From Curtobacterium sp. MCBD17_035 (GTDB taxonomy: Bacteria > Actinomycetota > Actinomycetes > Actinomycetales > Microbacteriaceae), in contig NZ_CP126279.1 of assembly GCF_003234815.2 (NCBI RefSeq), positions 186,001 through 250,000 on the forward strand: a stretch of 64,000 nt of DNA, written 5' to 3'. Position 1 is the stretch's first letter. The number at the start of each line of letters is the position of its first letter. The position numbers and the translations under genes are program-made. Under the pieces are notes generated by a model. It did no database searches. It was not told where the DNA came from and saw nothing but the letters and a program-made list of their open reading frames with translations. Of the stretch, positions 41,947 to 51,142 are shown one piece after another.

Positions 41947-44900
41947 GGAGTCGCAGTCCCTGTGGCGTGGCGGTGAACCCGGCGTCGCGCAGCAGGTCTC
42001 CGAGCGGCGTCTCGAGCACGAAGGTCCCGTCGACGCGCTCGACGGCGAGGCGCCCGAGCCCACTGCGCACCGTCGCGGCGATGGACTGCGCGGCGGCGGC
42101 GAGCACGGGTTCGTCCGGGGTGAACGTCAGCACGCTCTTGCCGCCCCGCTCGACGTACACGGCGAGGCGGCCGTCGACGATCGTGACGAGTGCACCGGCC
42201 TTGCGTCCCGGCCGGTGTCCGCGCGAGCCGTCCTCGTCCGTGTCGCCCGCCGGCCAGGGCAGCGCCGCCCCGAACGGGTTGGCGGGATCGGTCGCGGCGA
42301 GGGTCATCGCCACGCGGCGGCGCTCCGGGTCGGCCTCGGCGGCGTCGATGTCCTGGCTGTACGTGCGGAGTCGGTCGACGGTGGGCCCGGTCGCGAACTG
42401 CGCCGCGCCGAGGCCCTCGACGAAGTAGCCGCGACGCGCACGCCCGGTCTCCTCGAACCGGGCGAGCACGCGGTACACGCCGGCGAACCCGCCTCGGACG
42501 CCCTCGACCTGCACGGCACCGCGGGTGACGACGCCGTGCCGCTCGAGCAGCTGTTCGGCGAGTGCGGCCGCGCGGACGGTCTGGTCGGGCTCGGCGAGGG
42601 GGAGGAGCGACCACCGGCCGCCGACGGTCGGCGGCCCGGACTGTGCGGGCAGGGTCGGTCGTCGTCGGCCACGGTAGGCGCGCGTGCGGGGCGCGGCGGC
42701 CCGGGTGCGACCGCCGATCACGGACCGGAGCGGCGCGAAGGTGTCGTTCGTGATCTGCCCGGCCCACACGAGGTCCCACAGCGCCGTCGCGAGGGCCTGG
42801 TCGTCCGTGCTGCCGACGGACTGTGCCAGCTGCCGGAAGAAGTACGCGCCGCCACCCGCGAGCGCCCCGAGCACGTCGCGCTGCAGCTCGGTGGTGTCCG
42901 CGCCGGACGGTTCGGCGAGCGTCGTCGAGGCCGTGTCCGCCAGGTGCAGCCGCACCCAGCCGTCGTTCCCCGGCAGCGACCCGCCGCCGGACCAGAGGAC
43001 CTCCCCGGTCGCGGTCAGCTCGTCGAGCATCGCCGGTGCGTAGTCGACCACGCGGCTCGGCAGCACCAGGGACTCCCACGCGGACGCCGGGACCGCGACG
43101 CCGGACAGCTGGTCGACGACCTGCAGCACGCCGTCGACGCCGCGGAGGCCACCACGGGTCTCGGGTGTGTGCACGTGCTGCCACGCGGGCAGGAACCGAG
43201 CGAGCGCGTCGGCGGACACCGGTTCGACCTCGTGCCGGAGCGCGGCGAGCGACCGGGTCCGGATGCGCCGGAGGACCTCGGCGTCGCACCACTCGGCACC
43301 CTGACGGTCCGGGCGGAACTCGCCCTCGACGACGCGCCGGTCCGCGACGAGGCGCCGCAGGACGTCCGTGACCACCGCGACCCCGAGGCCGAGGTGGGTG
43401 GCGGCCTCGCCAGCCGCGAACGGCCCGTGGCTCCGTGCGTACCGGCCGACGAGGTCGCCGAGGGGGTCGGCGACCGGCTCGACGAACGCCGTCGGTACGC
43501 CGATCGGCAGGGCCACCCCGAGGGCATCGCGGAGGCGCGAGGCGTCCTCGATCACGGACCACCGCTGCTCGCCCCGGAACGTGAAGCCGAGGAGTCGGCG
43601 GTCCCGCTCCAGGTCCGTGAGGGTCGTGGTCATCGTCGCCCGGGCGTCCGCGGCGGCGGACTCGGACGTGGCGGCGGCGTCGGCGAGCCAGCTCCGGGCC
43701 ACGCACTCGTCGAGGTCGAGCGGTCCCACGAGGCGGAGCACGTCGACGAGCCCCTCGGCGTCGCGCGCGCGGCGGTCGGGTGACAGCCGCTGCAGGTCCG
43801 CCTCGACGCTCGCGAGCACGCCCGGGTCGAGGAGCTCCCGCAGCTCTGCGCGACCCAGCAGTTCGCCGAGCAGGGTGGCGTCGAGCGACAGCGCCGCCGC
43901 CCGGCGCTCGGCGAGGGGCGAGTCGCCCTCGTACATGAACGCCGCGACGTACCCGAACAGCAGGGAGCGTGCGAACGGCGACGGCTGCTCGGTCTGGGTC
44001 TCGACGATGCGGATGGACCGACGCGCGATGTCGTCGGCGATGCCGAGGAGGGCCGGCACGTCGTAGACGTCTTGCAGGACCTCGCGCACGGTCTCGAGGA
44101 TGATCGGGAACGTCGGGAACTTGCGCGCGACGTCGAGTAGTTGCGACGCCCGCTGGCGCTGCTGCCAGAGCGGCGACCGCCGGCCCGGGTCACGGCGCGG
44201 CAACAGGAGCGCGCGAGCGGCGCACTCGCGGAACCGCGCGGCGAACAGTGCGGAGCCCCCGACCTCGTCCGTCACCAGCGCGTCGAGGTCGTCGCGCTCG
44301 AACACGAACAGCTCGGAGCCGGGAGGCTCGGCGTCGGTCTCCGGGATCCGCACGACCACGCCGTCGTCGCTGGCCATCGCGCCGCCGTCGATCCCGTACC
44401 GCTCGCGCAGGCGCGCCCCGACCGCGAGTGCCCACGGTGCGTGGACCTGCATGCCGAACGGCGAGTGCAGGATCATCCGCCAGTCGCCGAGTTCGTCCCG
44501 GAAGCGCTCGACCACGAGCGTCGTGTCGGTCGGCACGTGCCCGGTCGCCTCGCGCTGCTCCCGGATGAACGTCAGGAGGTTCGTCACGGCGCGGTCGTCC
44601 AGCCCGCTGCCCGACACCCGGGCCCGGGCGTCGTCCGGCGCGGCCGTGTCGAGCTCGCGCACGTACGCGCCCATCGCCCGGCCGAGCTCGGCGGGGCGGC
44701 CGATGCCGTCGCCCTTCCAGAACGGGACGCGTCCGGGCTGGCCGAACGCGGGACTGACGAGCACGCGGTCGTGCGTGATGTCCTCGATCCGCCAGCTCGT
44801 CGCACCGAGGGCGAAGACGTCCCCGACGCGGGACTCGTAGACCATCTCCTCGTCGAGCTCGCCGACGCGCGATGCCTTCTCGCCGACCATGAACACGCCG

Positions 44901-46624
44901 AACAGGCCGCGGTCCGGGATCGTGCCACCGCTCGTCACGGCGAGGCGTTGGGCACCCGGACGCCCGGTCATCGTGCCGTGCACGCGGTCCCAGACGAGCC
45001 GGGGGCGCAGCTCGGCGAACTCGTCGCTCGGATAGCGCCCGCTCACGAGGTCGAGGGTCGCCTCGAACGCGGAGCGCGGCAGACCGCTGAACGGAGCACT
45101 CCGCCGGACGAGCTCGAACCAGTGCTCGACGTCGACCTCGTCGAGCGCGACGGCGGCCACGGTCTGTTGGGCGAGGACGTCGAGCGGGTTCGCCGGTACC
45201 GCGATGGACTCGATGGCGCCCTCGACCATGCGCTCGACGGTGACCGCACTGTGCACGAGGTCGGCGCGGTGCTTCGGGAACAGGACGCCCCGCGAGACCT
45301 CGCCGACCTGGTGTCCCGCCCGGCCGACGCGCTGCAGGCCGCTCGCGACCGAGGGCGGTGCCTCGACCTGGACGACGAGGTCGACCTCGCCCATGTCGAT
45401 CCCGAGCTCGAGGGAACTCGTCGCCACGACGCACCGCAGGCGCCCCGACTTCAGGTCGTCCTCGATGATCGCGCGCTGGTCCTTCGACACGGAGCCGTGG
45501 TGGGCGCGGGCCAGGACGGGGACGGCGTCGTCCGTCGTCGCGCCACCGCCGCCGGCCGTCTGCCCGGAGCCGCCGATGAGCTGTGCGGGCGGTCGTCGCG
45601 GTGTCGCGCGTCCGTCGTCGGAGCTCGGTCCGTGCTCGGCGGCCTCCCCGGCGTCCGCGGCGACGGCGACCAGGGCCTCCTCGGGGGCGCCGACCAGCCC
45701 GAGCCGCTCCTCGTGGATCTCGTTGAGCCGTGCCGTGAGCCGCTCCGCCAGGCGCCGCGAGTTCGCGAACACGATGGTCGACCGATGGGCCTCGACGAGG
45801 TCGACCACGGCCTCCTCGACGTGGGGCCAGATCGAGCCGTTCGTCGGCGTCGCCGCCGGGTCGTCACCCGCGGCTGGCTGCCCGAGTTCGGCCATGTCCT
45901 CGACCGGGACGACCACGCGCAGGTCGAACGTCTTCTGGGCGGGCGGCGCGATGATCTCGACGGGAGCCCGACCGCCGAGGAACCGCGCGACCTCTTCTGC
46001 TGGGCGGACCGTGGCCGACAGGCCGATCCGCTGCACCGGACGCTCGAGCAGGTCGTCGAGGCGCTCGAGGCTCAGGGCGAGGTGCGCGCCCCGCTTCGAC
46101 GCCGCGACGGCGTGGACCTCGTCGATGATGACGGTGTCCACGTTCCGCAGGGTGTCCCGGGCCGAGGACGTGAGCATGAGGTAGAGCGACTCGGGCGTCG
46201 TGATGAGGACGTCGGGCGGTGTCCGCTGCAGCAGGCGACGGTCGGCCGTCGGGGTGTCCCCGCTCCGCACGCCGACGGTGACGTCCGGAGGCTCGAGGCC
46301 CAGTCGCTTCGCCGTCTGGGTGATCCCGACGAGCGGGCTGCGGAGGTTGCGCTCGACATCGACGCCGAGCGCCTTGAGCGGCGACACGTACAGCACGCGG
46401 GTCCGTGCCCGTGGATCGGGCTGCTCGGGTGCCGTGATGAGCCGGTCGATCGACCACAGGAACGCCGCGAGGGTCTTGCCGGACCCGGTCGGCGCGACGA
46501 CGAGGGCGTGCCGGCCGGTCGAGACGGCGTCCCACGCACCGGTCTGCGCGGCGGTGGGCGCGGTGAACGCTCCGCGGAACCATGCGGCGGTGGGCGGCGA
46601 GAAGCGGTCGAGCACGTCGGTCAT
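41939..46624 (-). CDS. lhr: Giant ATP-dependent helicase Lhr
   Basis: A 1561-residue superfamily 2 helicase of the Lhr type. Motif I is VVAPTGSGKT (near residue 45), motif II DEVH, motif III GLSATVRP, and motif VI QRVGRAGHQ after the SSLELGIDMGEVDLVVQ segment. A winged helix and a long Lhr-specific C-terminal half follow. Lhr unwinds DNA and RNA:DNA hybrids while moving 3'-5' and is linked to repair. A low-complexity insertion (near 45530-45660) sits between helicase domains. The ATG at 46624 begins MTDVLDRFSPPTAAWF. Overlap with nei supports a shared repair role, as in mycobacteria. Confidence 0.92.
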   Translation of the reverse strand: MTDVLDRFSPPTAAWFRGAFTAPTAAQTGAWDAVSTGRHALVVAPTGSGKTLAAFLWSIDRLITAPEQPDPRARTRVLYVSPLKALGVDVERNLRSPLVGITQTAKRLGLEPPDVTVGVRSGDTPTADRRLLQRTPPDVLITTPESLYLMLTSSARDTLRNVDTVIIDEVHAVAASKRGAHLALSLERLDDLLERPVQRIGLSATVRPAEEVARFLGGRAPVEIIAPPAQKTFDLRVVVPVEDMAELGQPAAGDDPAATPTNGSIWPHVEEAVVDLVEAHRSTIVFANSRRLAERLTARLNEIHEERLGLVGAPEEALVAVAADAGEAAEHGPSSDDGRATPRRPPAQLIGGSGQTAGGGGATTDDAVPVLARAHHGSVSKDQRAIIEDDLKSGRLRCVVATSSLELGIDMGEVDLVVQVEAPPSVASGLQRVGRAGHQVGEVSRGVLFPKHRADLVHSAVTVERMVEGAIESIAVPANPLDVLAQQTVAAVALDEVDVEHWFELVRRSAPFSGLPRSAFEATLDLVSGRYPSDEFAELRPRLVWDRVHGTMTGRPGAQRLAVTSGGTIPDRGLFGVFMVGEKASRVGELDEEMVYESRVGDVFALGATSWRIEDITHDRVLVSPAFGQPGRVPFWKGDGIGRPAELGRAMGAYVRELDTAAPDDARARVSGSGLDDRAVTNLLTFIREQREATGHVPTDTTLVVERFRDELGDWRMILHSPFGMQVHAPWALAVGARLRERYGIDGGAMASDDGVVVRIPETDAEPPGSELFVFERDDLDALVTDEVGGSALFAARFRECAARALLLPRRDPGRRSPLWQQRQRASQLLDVARKFPTFPIILETVREVLQDVYDVPALLGIADDIARRSIRIVETQTEQPSPFARSLLFGYVAAFMYEGDSPLAERRAAALSLDATLLGELLGRAELRELLDPGVLASVEADLQRLSPDRRARDAEGLVDVLRLVGPLDLDECVARSWLADAAATSESAAADARATMTTTLTDLERDRRLLGFTFRGEQRWSVIEDASRLRDALGVALPIGVPTAFVEPVADPLGDLVGRYARSHGPFAAGEAATHLGLGVAVVTDVLRRLVADRRVVEGEFRPDRQGAEWCDAEVLRRIRTRSLAALRHEVEPVSADALARFLPAWQHVHTPETRGGLRGVDGVLQVVDQLSGVAVPASAWESLVLPSRVVDYAPAMLDELTATGEVLWSGGGSLPGNDGWVRLHLADTASTTLAEPSGADTTELQRDVLGALAGGGAYFFRQLAQSVGSTDDQALATALWDLVWAGQITNDTFAPLRSVIGGRTRAAAPRTRAYRGRRRPTLPAQSGPPTVGGRWSLLPLAEPDQTVRAAALAEQLLERHGVVTRGAVQVEGVRGGFAGVYRVLARFEETGRARRGYFVEGLGAAQFATGPTVDRLRTYSQDIDAAEADPERRRVAMTLAATDPANPFGAALPWPAGDTDEDGSRGHRPGRKAGALVTIVDGRLAVYVERGGKSVLTFTPDEPVLAAAAQSIAATVRSGLGRLAVERVDGTFVLETPLGDLLRDAGFTATPQGLRLRA

Positions 46625-46657
46625 GTGCGCCCCATCATGCCCGCGACGCCCGACATC

Positions 46658-46710
46658 CGGCCGGGAGGCCCGAGCACGGCCGGGAGGTCCGAGCACGGCC
46701 GGGCCCGGCA
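46658..46710. repeat. 19-bp tandem repeat upstream of lhr
   Basis: CGGCCGGGAGGCCCGAGCA at 46658-46676 is followed by a copy with one change at 46677-46695 and a partial third. It lies 34 bp upstream of the lhr start, probably within its promoter or leader. The rest of the gap up to 46904 shows no recognised signal. Confidence 0.6.
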
Positions 46711-46904
46711 CGGAGCACCCCTGAACCTGGCTCCCCGTGCCGGCACCCCCAACCGGCTCCTCGTCGGCCATCAGCGCGGCGACGGCGGCGCTGCATGAGA
46801 CCTCGTCAGCACCGTGCACGTTACGGCAAGGGCATCCGGGCCCGCGTCCCCTTGACCGGTCGTCGCCCCGTCGCTACACCGGCTGGCTCAGCGTGCCGCA
46901 GCCC

Positions 46905-47234
46905 TCACCCCTCGTCGCCGCCGGCCCCGTCCCCGTCGTTGGGCTCGGGCACGAGGTGCAACCCCTGGGCCGAGTTCGCGGTGGCCGTGAGCGCCGCGAC
47001 CCACGCCCGGTTCAACGAGGGAGGTCGCGACCCGAAGTACTTGAAGTAGAGCGGGATGGACGGGTCGATCCACACGCTGCTCCGGCCGTCCCCGACCGAG
47101 GAGTCGTCGCGCCACGAGAACAGGAAGCTCTCGCGTCGCCGCAGCTTGGCGATGATCACGACGCTGAGGTGCGCGAGCGTGCGGTCGTCGAACCCGATCT
47201 CGACCACGTTCACGCCGTACACGAGCTTGCCCAT
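46905..47234 (-). CDS. Small conserved protein of a family associated with Microbacteriaceae (DUF7882-like)
   Basis: A 109-residue protein starting MGKLVYGVNVVEIGFDDRTL, with KLRRRESFLFSWRDD and WIDPSIPLYFKYFGSRPPSL. I recall this as a short conserved family of Microbacteriaceae that is often mislabelled an ATP-dependent DNA ligase; it lacks any ligase motif. The function is unknown. A strong GGAGGGAG precedes the ATG at 47234, implying good expression. The C-terminus is Gly/Asp-rich and poorly ordered. The gene is divergent from padR. Confidence 0.75.
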   Translation of the reverse strand: MGKLVYGVNVVEIGFDDRTLAHLSVVIIAKLRRRESFLFSWRDDSSVGDGRSSVWIDPSIPLYFKYFGSRPPSLNRAWVAALTATANSAQGLHLVPEPNDGDGAGGDEG

Positions 47235-47322
47235 GGCGTCTCCCTCCGGTGACCGACCGTCGGGATCGGTGGCGGTCCTGTTCCGCTCAGGATGCTCGCT
47301 CGGCCGGAACTCCGCCCCAGGG

Positions 47323-47367
47323 TTGACGGCCCGCCCGTGAACGACATATCGTTGACGCATCGCGATA
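47323..47367 (+). promoter_or_regulatory. PadR promoter with overlapping inverted repeat
   Basis: A -35 TTGACG (47323-47328) and -10 TATCGT (47347-47352) are 18 bp apart. An inverted repeat TATCG-N11-CGATA (47347-47351 and 47363-47367) covers the -10 and start site. PadR proteins usually repress their own promoters through such sites. Confidence 0.55.
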
Positions 47368-47401
47368 CGGCGATGAAGGCGACATGAACAGGAGGTCGAC
47401 C

Positions 47402-48067
47402 ATGCGATCCATGCATGACGACGAACACGGCCACGACGGCCACCAGGGCCACAGAGGCCCCTGGGCCGCACGCTTCGGCGGCGCCCGGGAACACCACCAG
47501 CACGGCGGCGGCCGAGGCGGCGCGGGAGCGCCGTTCGGACCCGGCGGCTTCGGACCCGGCGGCTTCGGTCCCGGCTTCGCGCCCGGCTTCGGCTTCGGGC
47601 GAGAGGGCCGGCGCGCACGCCGTGGCGACGTCCGCCTGGCCGTCCTCGGACTGCTCGCGGACGGCGCCGAGAACGGCGAGCCGTACAACGGCTACGGCCT
47701 GATCCGCGCGATCGCCGAGCGGACGGGAGGGAACTGGCGTCCGAGCCCGGGGTCGGTCTACCCGACCCTCCAACAGCTCGTCGACGAGGGTCTGGTGCGC
47801 GCCGTGGGCACCGACGGGCGGAGCACCTACGAGCTGACCGACGCCGGCCGCGCCGAGGTCGAGGCGCGCTCCGCCGACATCGCTCGCGCCTGGGAGACGA
47901 GCCCGAGCGGTGTCTCGGACACCCAGCGCGCGTTCGCCGAGGGGCTGCAGAAGCTCTTCGGGGTCGTGCACCTCTACCGCTCCGGAGCGTCGGAGGCGCA
48001 GCTGGCCGCGGCGCGGGACAAGATCGACCAGCTCCGCCGCGAGCTGCTCCAGATCCTCGCGGAGTGA
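47402..48067 (+). CDS. PadR-family regulator with His-rich N-terminal extension
   Basis: A 221-residue PadR regulator. The winged helix (about residues 70-150) has VRLAVLGLLADG, NGYGLIRAIAERTGG, PSPGSVYPTLQQLVDEGLV and STYELTDAGRAEV. A helical C-terminal dimerisation region follows. The first 65 residues are unusual: His/Asp-rich (HDDEHGHDGHQGHRG), then Gly/Phe/Pro repeats. These could bind metal or be disordered. I chose the ATG at 47402 because AGGAGG (47390-47395) is six bases upstream; an in-frame ATG at 47384 precedes that site. It is probably autoregulated. Confidence 0.85.
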   Translation: MRSMHDDEHGHDGHQGHRGPWAARFGGAREHHQHGGGRGGAGAPFGPGGFGPGGFGPGFAPGFGFGREGRRARRGDVRLAVLGLLADGAENGEPYNGYGLIRAIAERTGGNWRPSPGSVYPTLQQLVDEGLVRAVGTDGRSTYELTDAGRAEVEARSADIARAWETSPSGVSDTQRAFAEGLQKLFGVVHLYRSGASEAQLAAARDKIDQLRRELLQILAE

Positions 48068-48189
48068 GCCGGCGCCACGGGTCCGATCGACGGACCCGAC
48101 CCGGACCGGCGGCGGTGACCGACCGCGTGCACACCGTGCCACGCGTGCCGGTCGCCGCCGTCGCTCGTCCTGCCTGGTAAGAACGGACC

Positions 48190-48732
48190 ATGGCCTCGTT
48201 GCGCACTCCCGACCCCGACTCCGGCTGGCTGTCCGACGAGGAGCTCGCGTCGATCCGGCGCCGACTCCCCATCTGCTACGTCGAGGCGCTGCCCGTCCGC
48301 ACCGACGGACTCGGTGTCGTGACGGAGGTCGGCGTCCTCCTCCGGGTCAGCCCGAGCGGATCGATCGCGCGCACGCTCGTGTCGGGCCGCGTGATGTACG
48401 GGGAGTCGCTGCGGAGCGCGCTGTTCCGTCACCTCGAGAAGGACCTCGGTGCCATGGCGTTCCCGCAGCTGCCGGCGAGCCCGACGCCGTTCACGGTCGC
48501 CGAGTACTTCCCGCTGCCCGGCGCGTCGGTGTACACGGACGACCGGCAGCACGCGATCTCGCTCGCCTACGTGGTGCCCGTGACCGGCACGTGCGAACCC
48601 CGCCAGGACGCCCTCGAGCTCACGTGGATGACCCCGATCGAGGCGGCGAGTGACGCGGTGGCGGCCGAGATGGAGGGTGGCCGCGGCTCCCTGCTCCGCG
48701 CCGGGCTGGCGTCGGTCGGCGCCCTCATGTGA
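48190..48732 (+). CDS. NUDIX hydrolase-like protein (DUF4916 type)
   Basis: A 180-residue protein that resembles the DUF4916 branch of NUDIX hydrolases: opening WLSDEELASIRRRLPICYVE, then VVTEVGVLLRVSPSG and GRVMYGESLRSALFRHLEKDLG. The Nudix box is degenerate; GESLRSALFRHLEKDLG keeps the spacing but lacks the full REUxEE signature, so catalysis is uncertain. The ATG at 48190 lies six bases after TAAGAA, a weak leaderless -10. A bidirectional terminator follows. Confidence 0.78.
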   Translation: MASLRTPDPDSGWLSDEELASIRRRLPICYVEALPVRTDGLGVVTEVGVLLRVSPSGSIARTLVSGRVMYGESLRSALFRHLEKDLGAMAFPQLPASPTPFTVAEYFPLPGASVYTDDRQHAISLAYVVPVTGTCEPRQDALELTWMTPIEAASDAVAAEMEGGRGSLLRAGLASVGALM

Positions 48733-48816
48733 CCAGGGGTCAGCACCCCCACACCACCGACACCCGCGACCGCTGCCGGCGCCCCAGCTCGGGGACGACG
48801 AACGGCTCGGGAACGA

Positions 48817-48855
48817 CGGACGGCCCCGACGATCATCGATCGTCGGGGCCGTCCG
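48817..48855. terminator. Bidirectional hairpin terminator
   Basis: CGGACGGCCCCGACGAT (48817-48833) pairs perfectly with 48839-48855 over a 5-nt loop. It separates the convergent NUDIX-like and CsbD genes. Confidence 0.88.
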
Positions 48856-48876
48856 CAGCCGTTCTCCGGCTTGGTC

Positions 48877-49074
48877 CTACTTGTCCTTGAAGCTGTCCGC
48901 GACACCGTGCGCGGCGTCCTTGACGTCCGTCACACCCTGCTTCGCAGAGCCCTTGGCCTGGTCGGTCTGGCCCTCGGTCTTCAACCGGTCGTCGCCGGTC
49001 GCGTCGCCGAACGCCTCCTTGGCCTTGCCGAGGAGCTTCTCGCCGTTGTTCTTCATGTCTTCCGTGCCTGCCAT
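48877..49074 (-). CDS. CsbD family stress protein
   Basis: A 65-residue hydrophilic protein of the CsbD family: KNNGEKLLGKAKEAFGDATG and LKTEGQTDQAKGSAKQGV are the usual repeats of this small helical fold. CsbD-like proteins are abundant general-stress proteins of unknown mechanism. The ATG at 49074 follows a strong GGAAGGAG. The gene is single and ends 22 bp before the bidirectional terminator. Confidence 0.88.
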   Translation of the reverse strand: MAGTEDMKNNGEKLLGKAKEAFGDATGDDRLKTEGQTDQAKGSAKQGVTDVKDAAHGVADSFKDK

Positions 49075-49180
49075 GGGCTCTCCTTCCGTCGGGGACGGTT
49101 GCCGTCCGGGCCACGTCGTGACCAGGACGCCGCTCACCGTACGCGGATGGGAGGACGTGCTCCCAGCGGGTTGCCAGCGA

Positions 49181-50851
49181 TCAGTCGCGCGCGGATCCGG
49201 CCGGACGGGAGGCCCGGCGCGAGCCCGTCCGGCGGGCCGGCTTCTCGTCGTGCCACGGCTGGGCGGGCCGCCCCGTCTCGGACGAGTACACCGCGGCCGA
49301 GCCGCCACGCGTCACGGAGGACTGTGCGCGGCGACCGCCGCCGGACGTGTGGCCGGTCGACCGCGAGCCGGCCTGGCCGCCACGCCGGGGCTCGCCGCGA
49401 CGCGCGTCCGAACGATGCCCGGCCTCGTCACCGGAACGGGTCCCGGCGGACCGCTGCGGACCTCCCGATCGACCCTGCGTCGGTTCGCCGGTGGCGGTGC
49501 CCTGCCCGGTCCCGCGACCGCCGCGGCGACGGCGACGCCCGGCGCCCTCGGTGGCCGAGGCGGCCACCGCGTCGCCGACGGAGCGCGTGGCGCGCTGCGG
49601 CTGGCGCTGCGTGGGCGCGGCCTCCGCGACGTGGCGGATCGGTGCGACGTCCCCGACGAGCTCGGTGACCGCGGCGGACCGTGCGGTCACCTGCTGCGGG
49701 CGCGCGCCGATCGACGCCTTCTTGAGCATCTGCGCGACGTCGCGGCGCTGCTCGGGGAGCACGACCGTCACGACGTCACCGGCGGACCCGGCACGGGCGG
49801 TGCGGCCCGAGCGGTGCAGGTACGCCTTGTGCTCGGTCGGCGGGTCGACGTGCACGACGAGCTCGACACCGTCGACGTGGACACCGCGTGCGGCGACGTC
49901 GGTGGCGACGAGGACGAGCGCGTCACCCGATGCGAAGCGCGCGAGGTTGCGGTCCCGCTGCGGCTGCGACAGGTTGCCCTGCAGGTCGACGGCGGGGATC
50001 CCGGCCGCGGTCAGCGACTTCGCGAGGCGCTTGGCGTGGTGCTTCGTGCGCATGAACATGATGCGACGGCCCGAGCCCGAGGCGAGCACCTGGACGAGGT
50101 CCTTCTTGTCGTCGGCCCCGGACACCTCGAAGATGTGGTGCGTCATCTGGTCGACGTGCGACGAGGCGTCGTCGACCGAGTGCATGACGGGGGAGTGCAG
50201 GAACTGCTTGACGAGCTTGTCCACACCGTTGTCGAGCGTGGCGCTGAAGAGCAGTCGCTGACCATCGGCCGGGGTGGCCTTCATGATCCGCGTGACGACG
50301 GGCAGGAACCCGAGGTCGGCCATGTGGTCGGCCTCGTCGAGGACGGTCGCCTCGATGCCGTCGAGCTTGACGTGCCCCTGCTTCATGAGGTCGTCGAGTC
50401 GGCCCGGGCAGGCCACGACGATGTCGACCCCACGCGAGACGGCATCGACCTGACGGCCCTGGGAGACACCGCCGAAGATCACGGTGGTGTTGAGGCCCAT
50501 CGCCTGGGCGAGCGGGGCGAGCACGGCGTCGATCTGGGTCGCGAGCTCTCGGGTCGGCGCGAGGACGAGCGCGCGGGGGTGGCCGCTCCGGCGACGGCGC
50601 TGGTCGCCTGCGAGCCGGGCCACGAGCGGGATCGAGAACGCGAGGGTCTTGCCGGAGCCCGTGCGGCCGCGGCCGAGGACGTCCTTGCCGGCGAGGGTGT
50701 CGGGCAGCGTGTCGACCTGGATCGGGAACGCGCCGGTCTTGCCCTGCGCGGTCAGGACGTCGACCATGGCGGTCGGGACGCCGAGTTCGGCGAACGAGGT
50801 GGTGGGGGCGTCCGTGTCGGTGGACGCGGGAACGGTGGAGTCGGAGGTCAC
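49181..50851 (-). CDS. DEAD-box RNA helicase
   Basis: A 556-residue DEAD-box helicase. Motif I is GRTGSGKT, motif Ia PTRELATQI, motif II VLDEADHM, motif III FSATL, and motif VI HRSGRTARAG; the Q motif region has TSFAELGVPTAMVDVL. After about residue 385 comes a long Arg/Gly/Gln-rich basic tail, typical of helicases that act on structured RNA or ribosomal particles. The GTG at 50851 is preceded by GAAAGG; the longer frame upstream would be non-helicase sequence. A 5' leader of over 200 nt suggests post-transcriptional control. Confidence 0.9.
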   Translation of the reverse strand: MTSDSTVPASTDTDAPTTSFAELGVPTAMVDVLTAQGKTGAFPIQVDTLPDTLAGKDVLGRGRTGSGKTLAFSIPLVARLAGDQRRRRSGHPRALVLAPTRELATQIDAVLAPLAQAMGLNTTVIFGGVSQGRQVDAVSRGVDIVVACPGRLDDLMKQGHVKLDGIEATVLDEADHMADLGFLPVVTRIMKATPADGQRLLFSATLDNGVDKLVKQFLHSPVMHSVDDASSHVDQMTHHIFEVSGADDKKDLVQVLASGSGRRIMFMRTKHHAKRLAKSLTAAGIPAVDLQGNLSQPQRDRNLARFASGDALVLVATDVAARGVHVDGVELVVHVDPPTEHKAYLHRSGRTARAGSAGDVVTVVLPEQRRDVAQMLKKASIGARPQQVTARSAAVTELVGDVAPIRHVAEAAPTQRQPQRATRSVGDAVAASATEGAGRRRRRGGRGTGQGTATGEPTQGRSGGPQRSAGTRSGDEAGHRSDARRGEPRRGGQAGSRSTGHTSGGGRRAQSSVTRGGSAAVYSSETGRPAQPWHDEKPARRTGSRRASRPAGSARD

Positions 50852-51073
50852 GAGGGCCTTTCGGATGCGCACGGCCGACGGCCGTGCGGAGCGGGACGCC
50901 GGCGCGGACGCGCGGGCGGGTTCGCCGCAGTGAGCCAGGCACGGCCCTCCGTTCTGGAGGCCCGGTGCACGATACGCATCGGTCCGGCCGACCATGTGGC
51001 CGGGGACCGGGAGAGTCTCGGGGGCGTCGTACGACGCACGAGGCAGTGGAACGCCTCGAGTGCCCCCATCATA
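50852..51073 (-). promoter_or_regulatory. Promoter and long structured leader of the DEAD-box helicase gene
   Basis: Reading leftwards, a consensus -10 TATGAT (plus-strand 51068-51073) would start a leader of about 205 nt. It contains the palindrome GCGTCGTACGACGC (51024-51037). An 8-bp hairpin, CGCACGGC (50868-50875) with GCCGTGCG (50881-50888), lies just upstream of the ribosome site. Long structured leaders are common for cold-induced RNA helicases. Confidence 0.5.
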
Positions 51074-51142
51074 TCGCCGTCGGCACCGGAGGGCCAGGGC
51101 GACGGGTGTCGGACCGCGTCGGACGGGTGCGCGCTCGGCGCG

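Noticed and set aside
44141..46798. Long plus-strand open frame opposite lhr
   Set aside because: Asp/Arg/Val-rich composition typical of an antisense frame to a GC-rich gene, with no recognisable domain.
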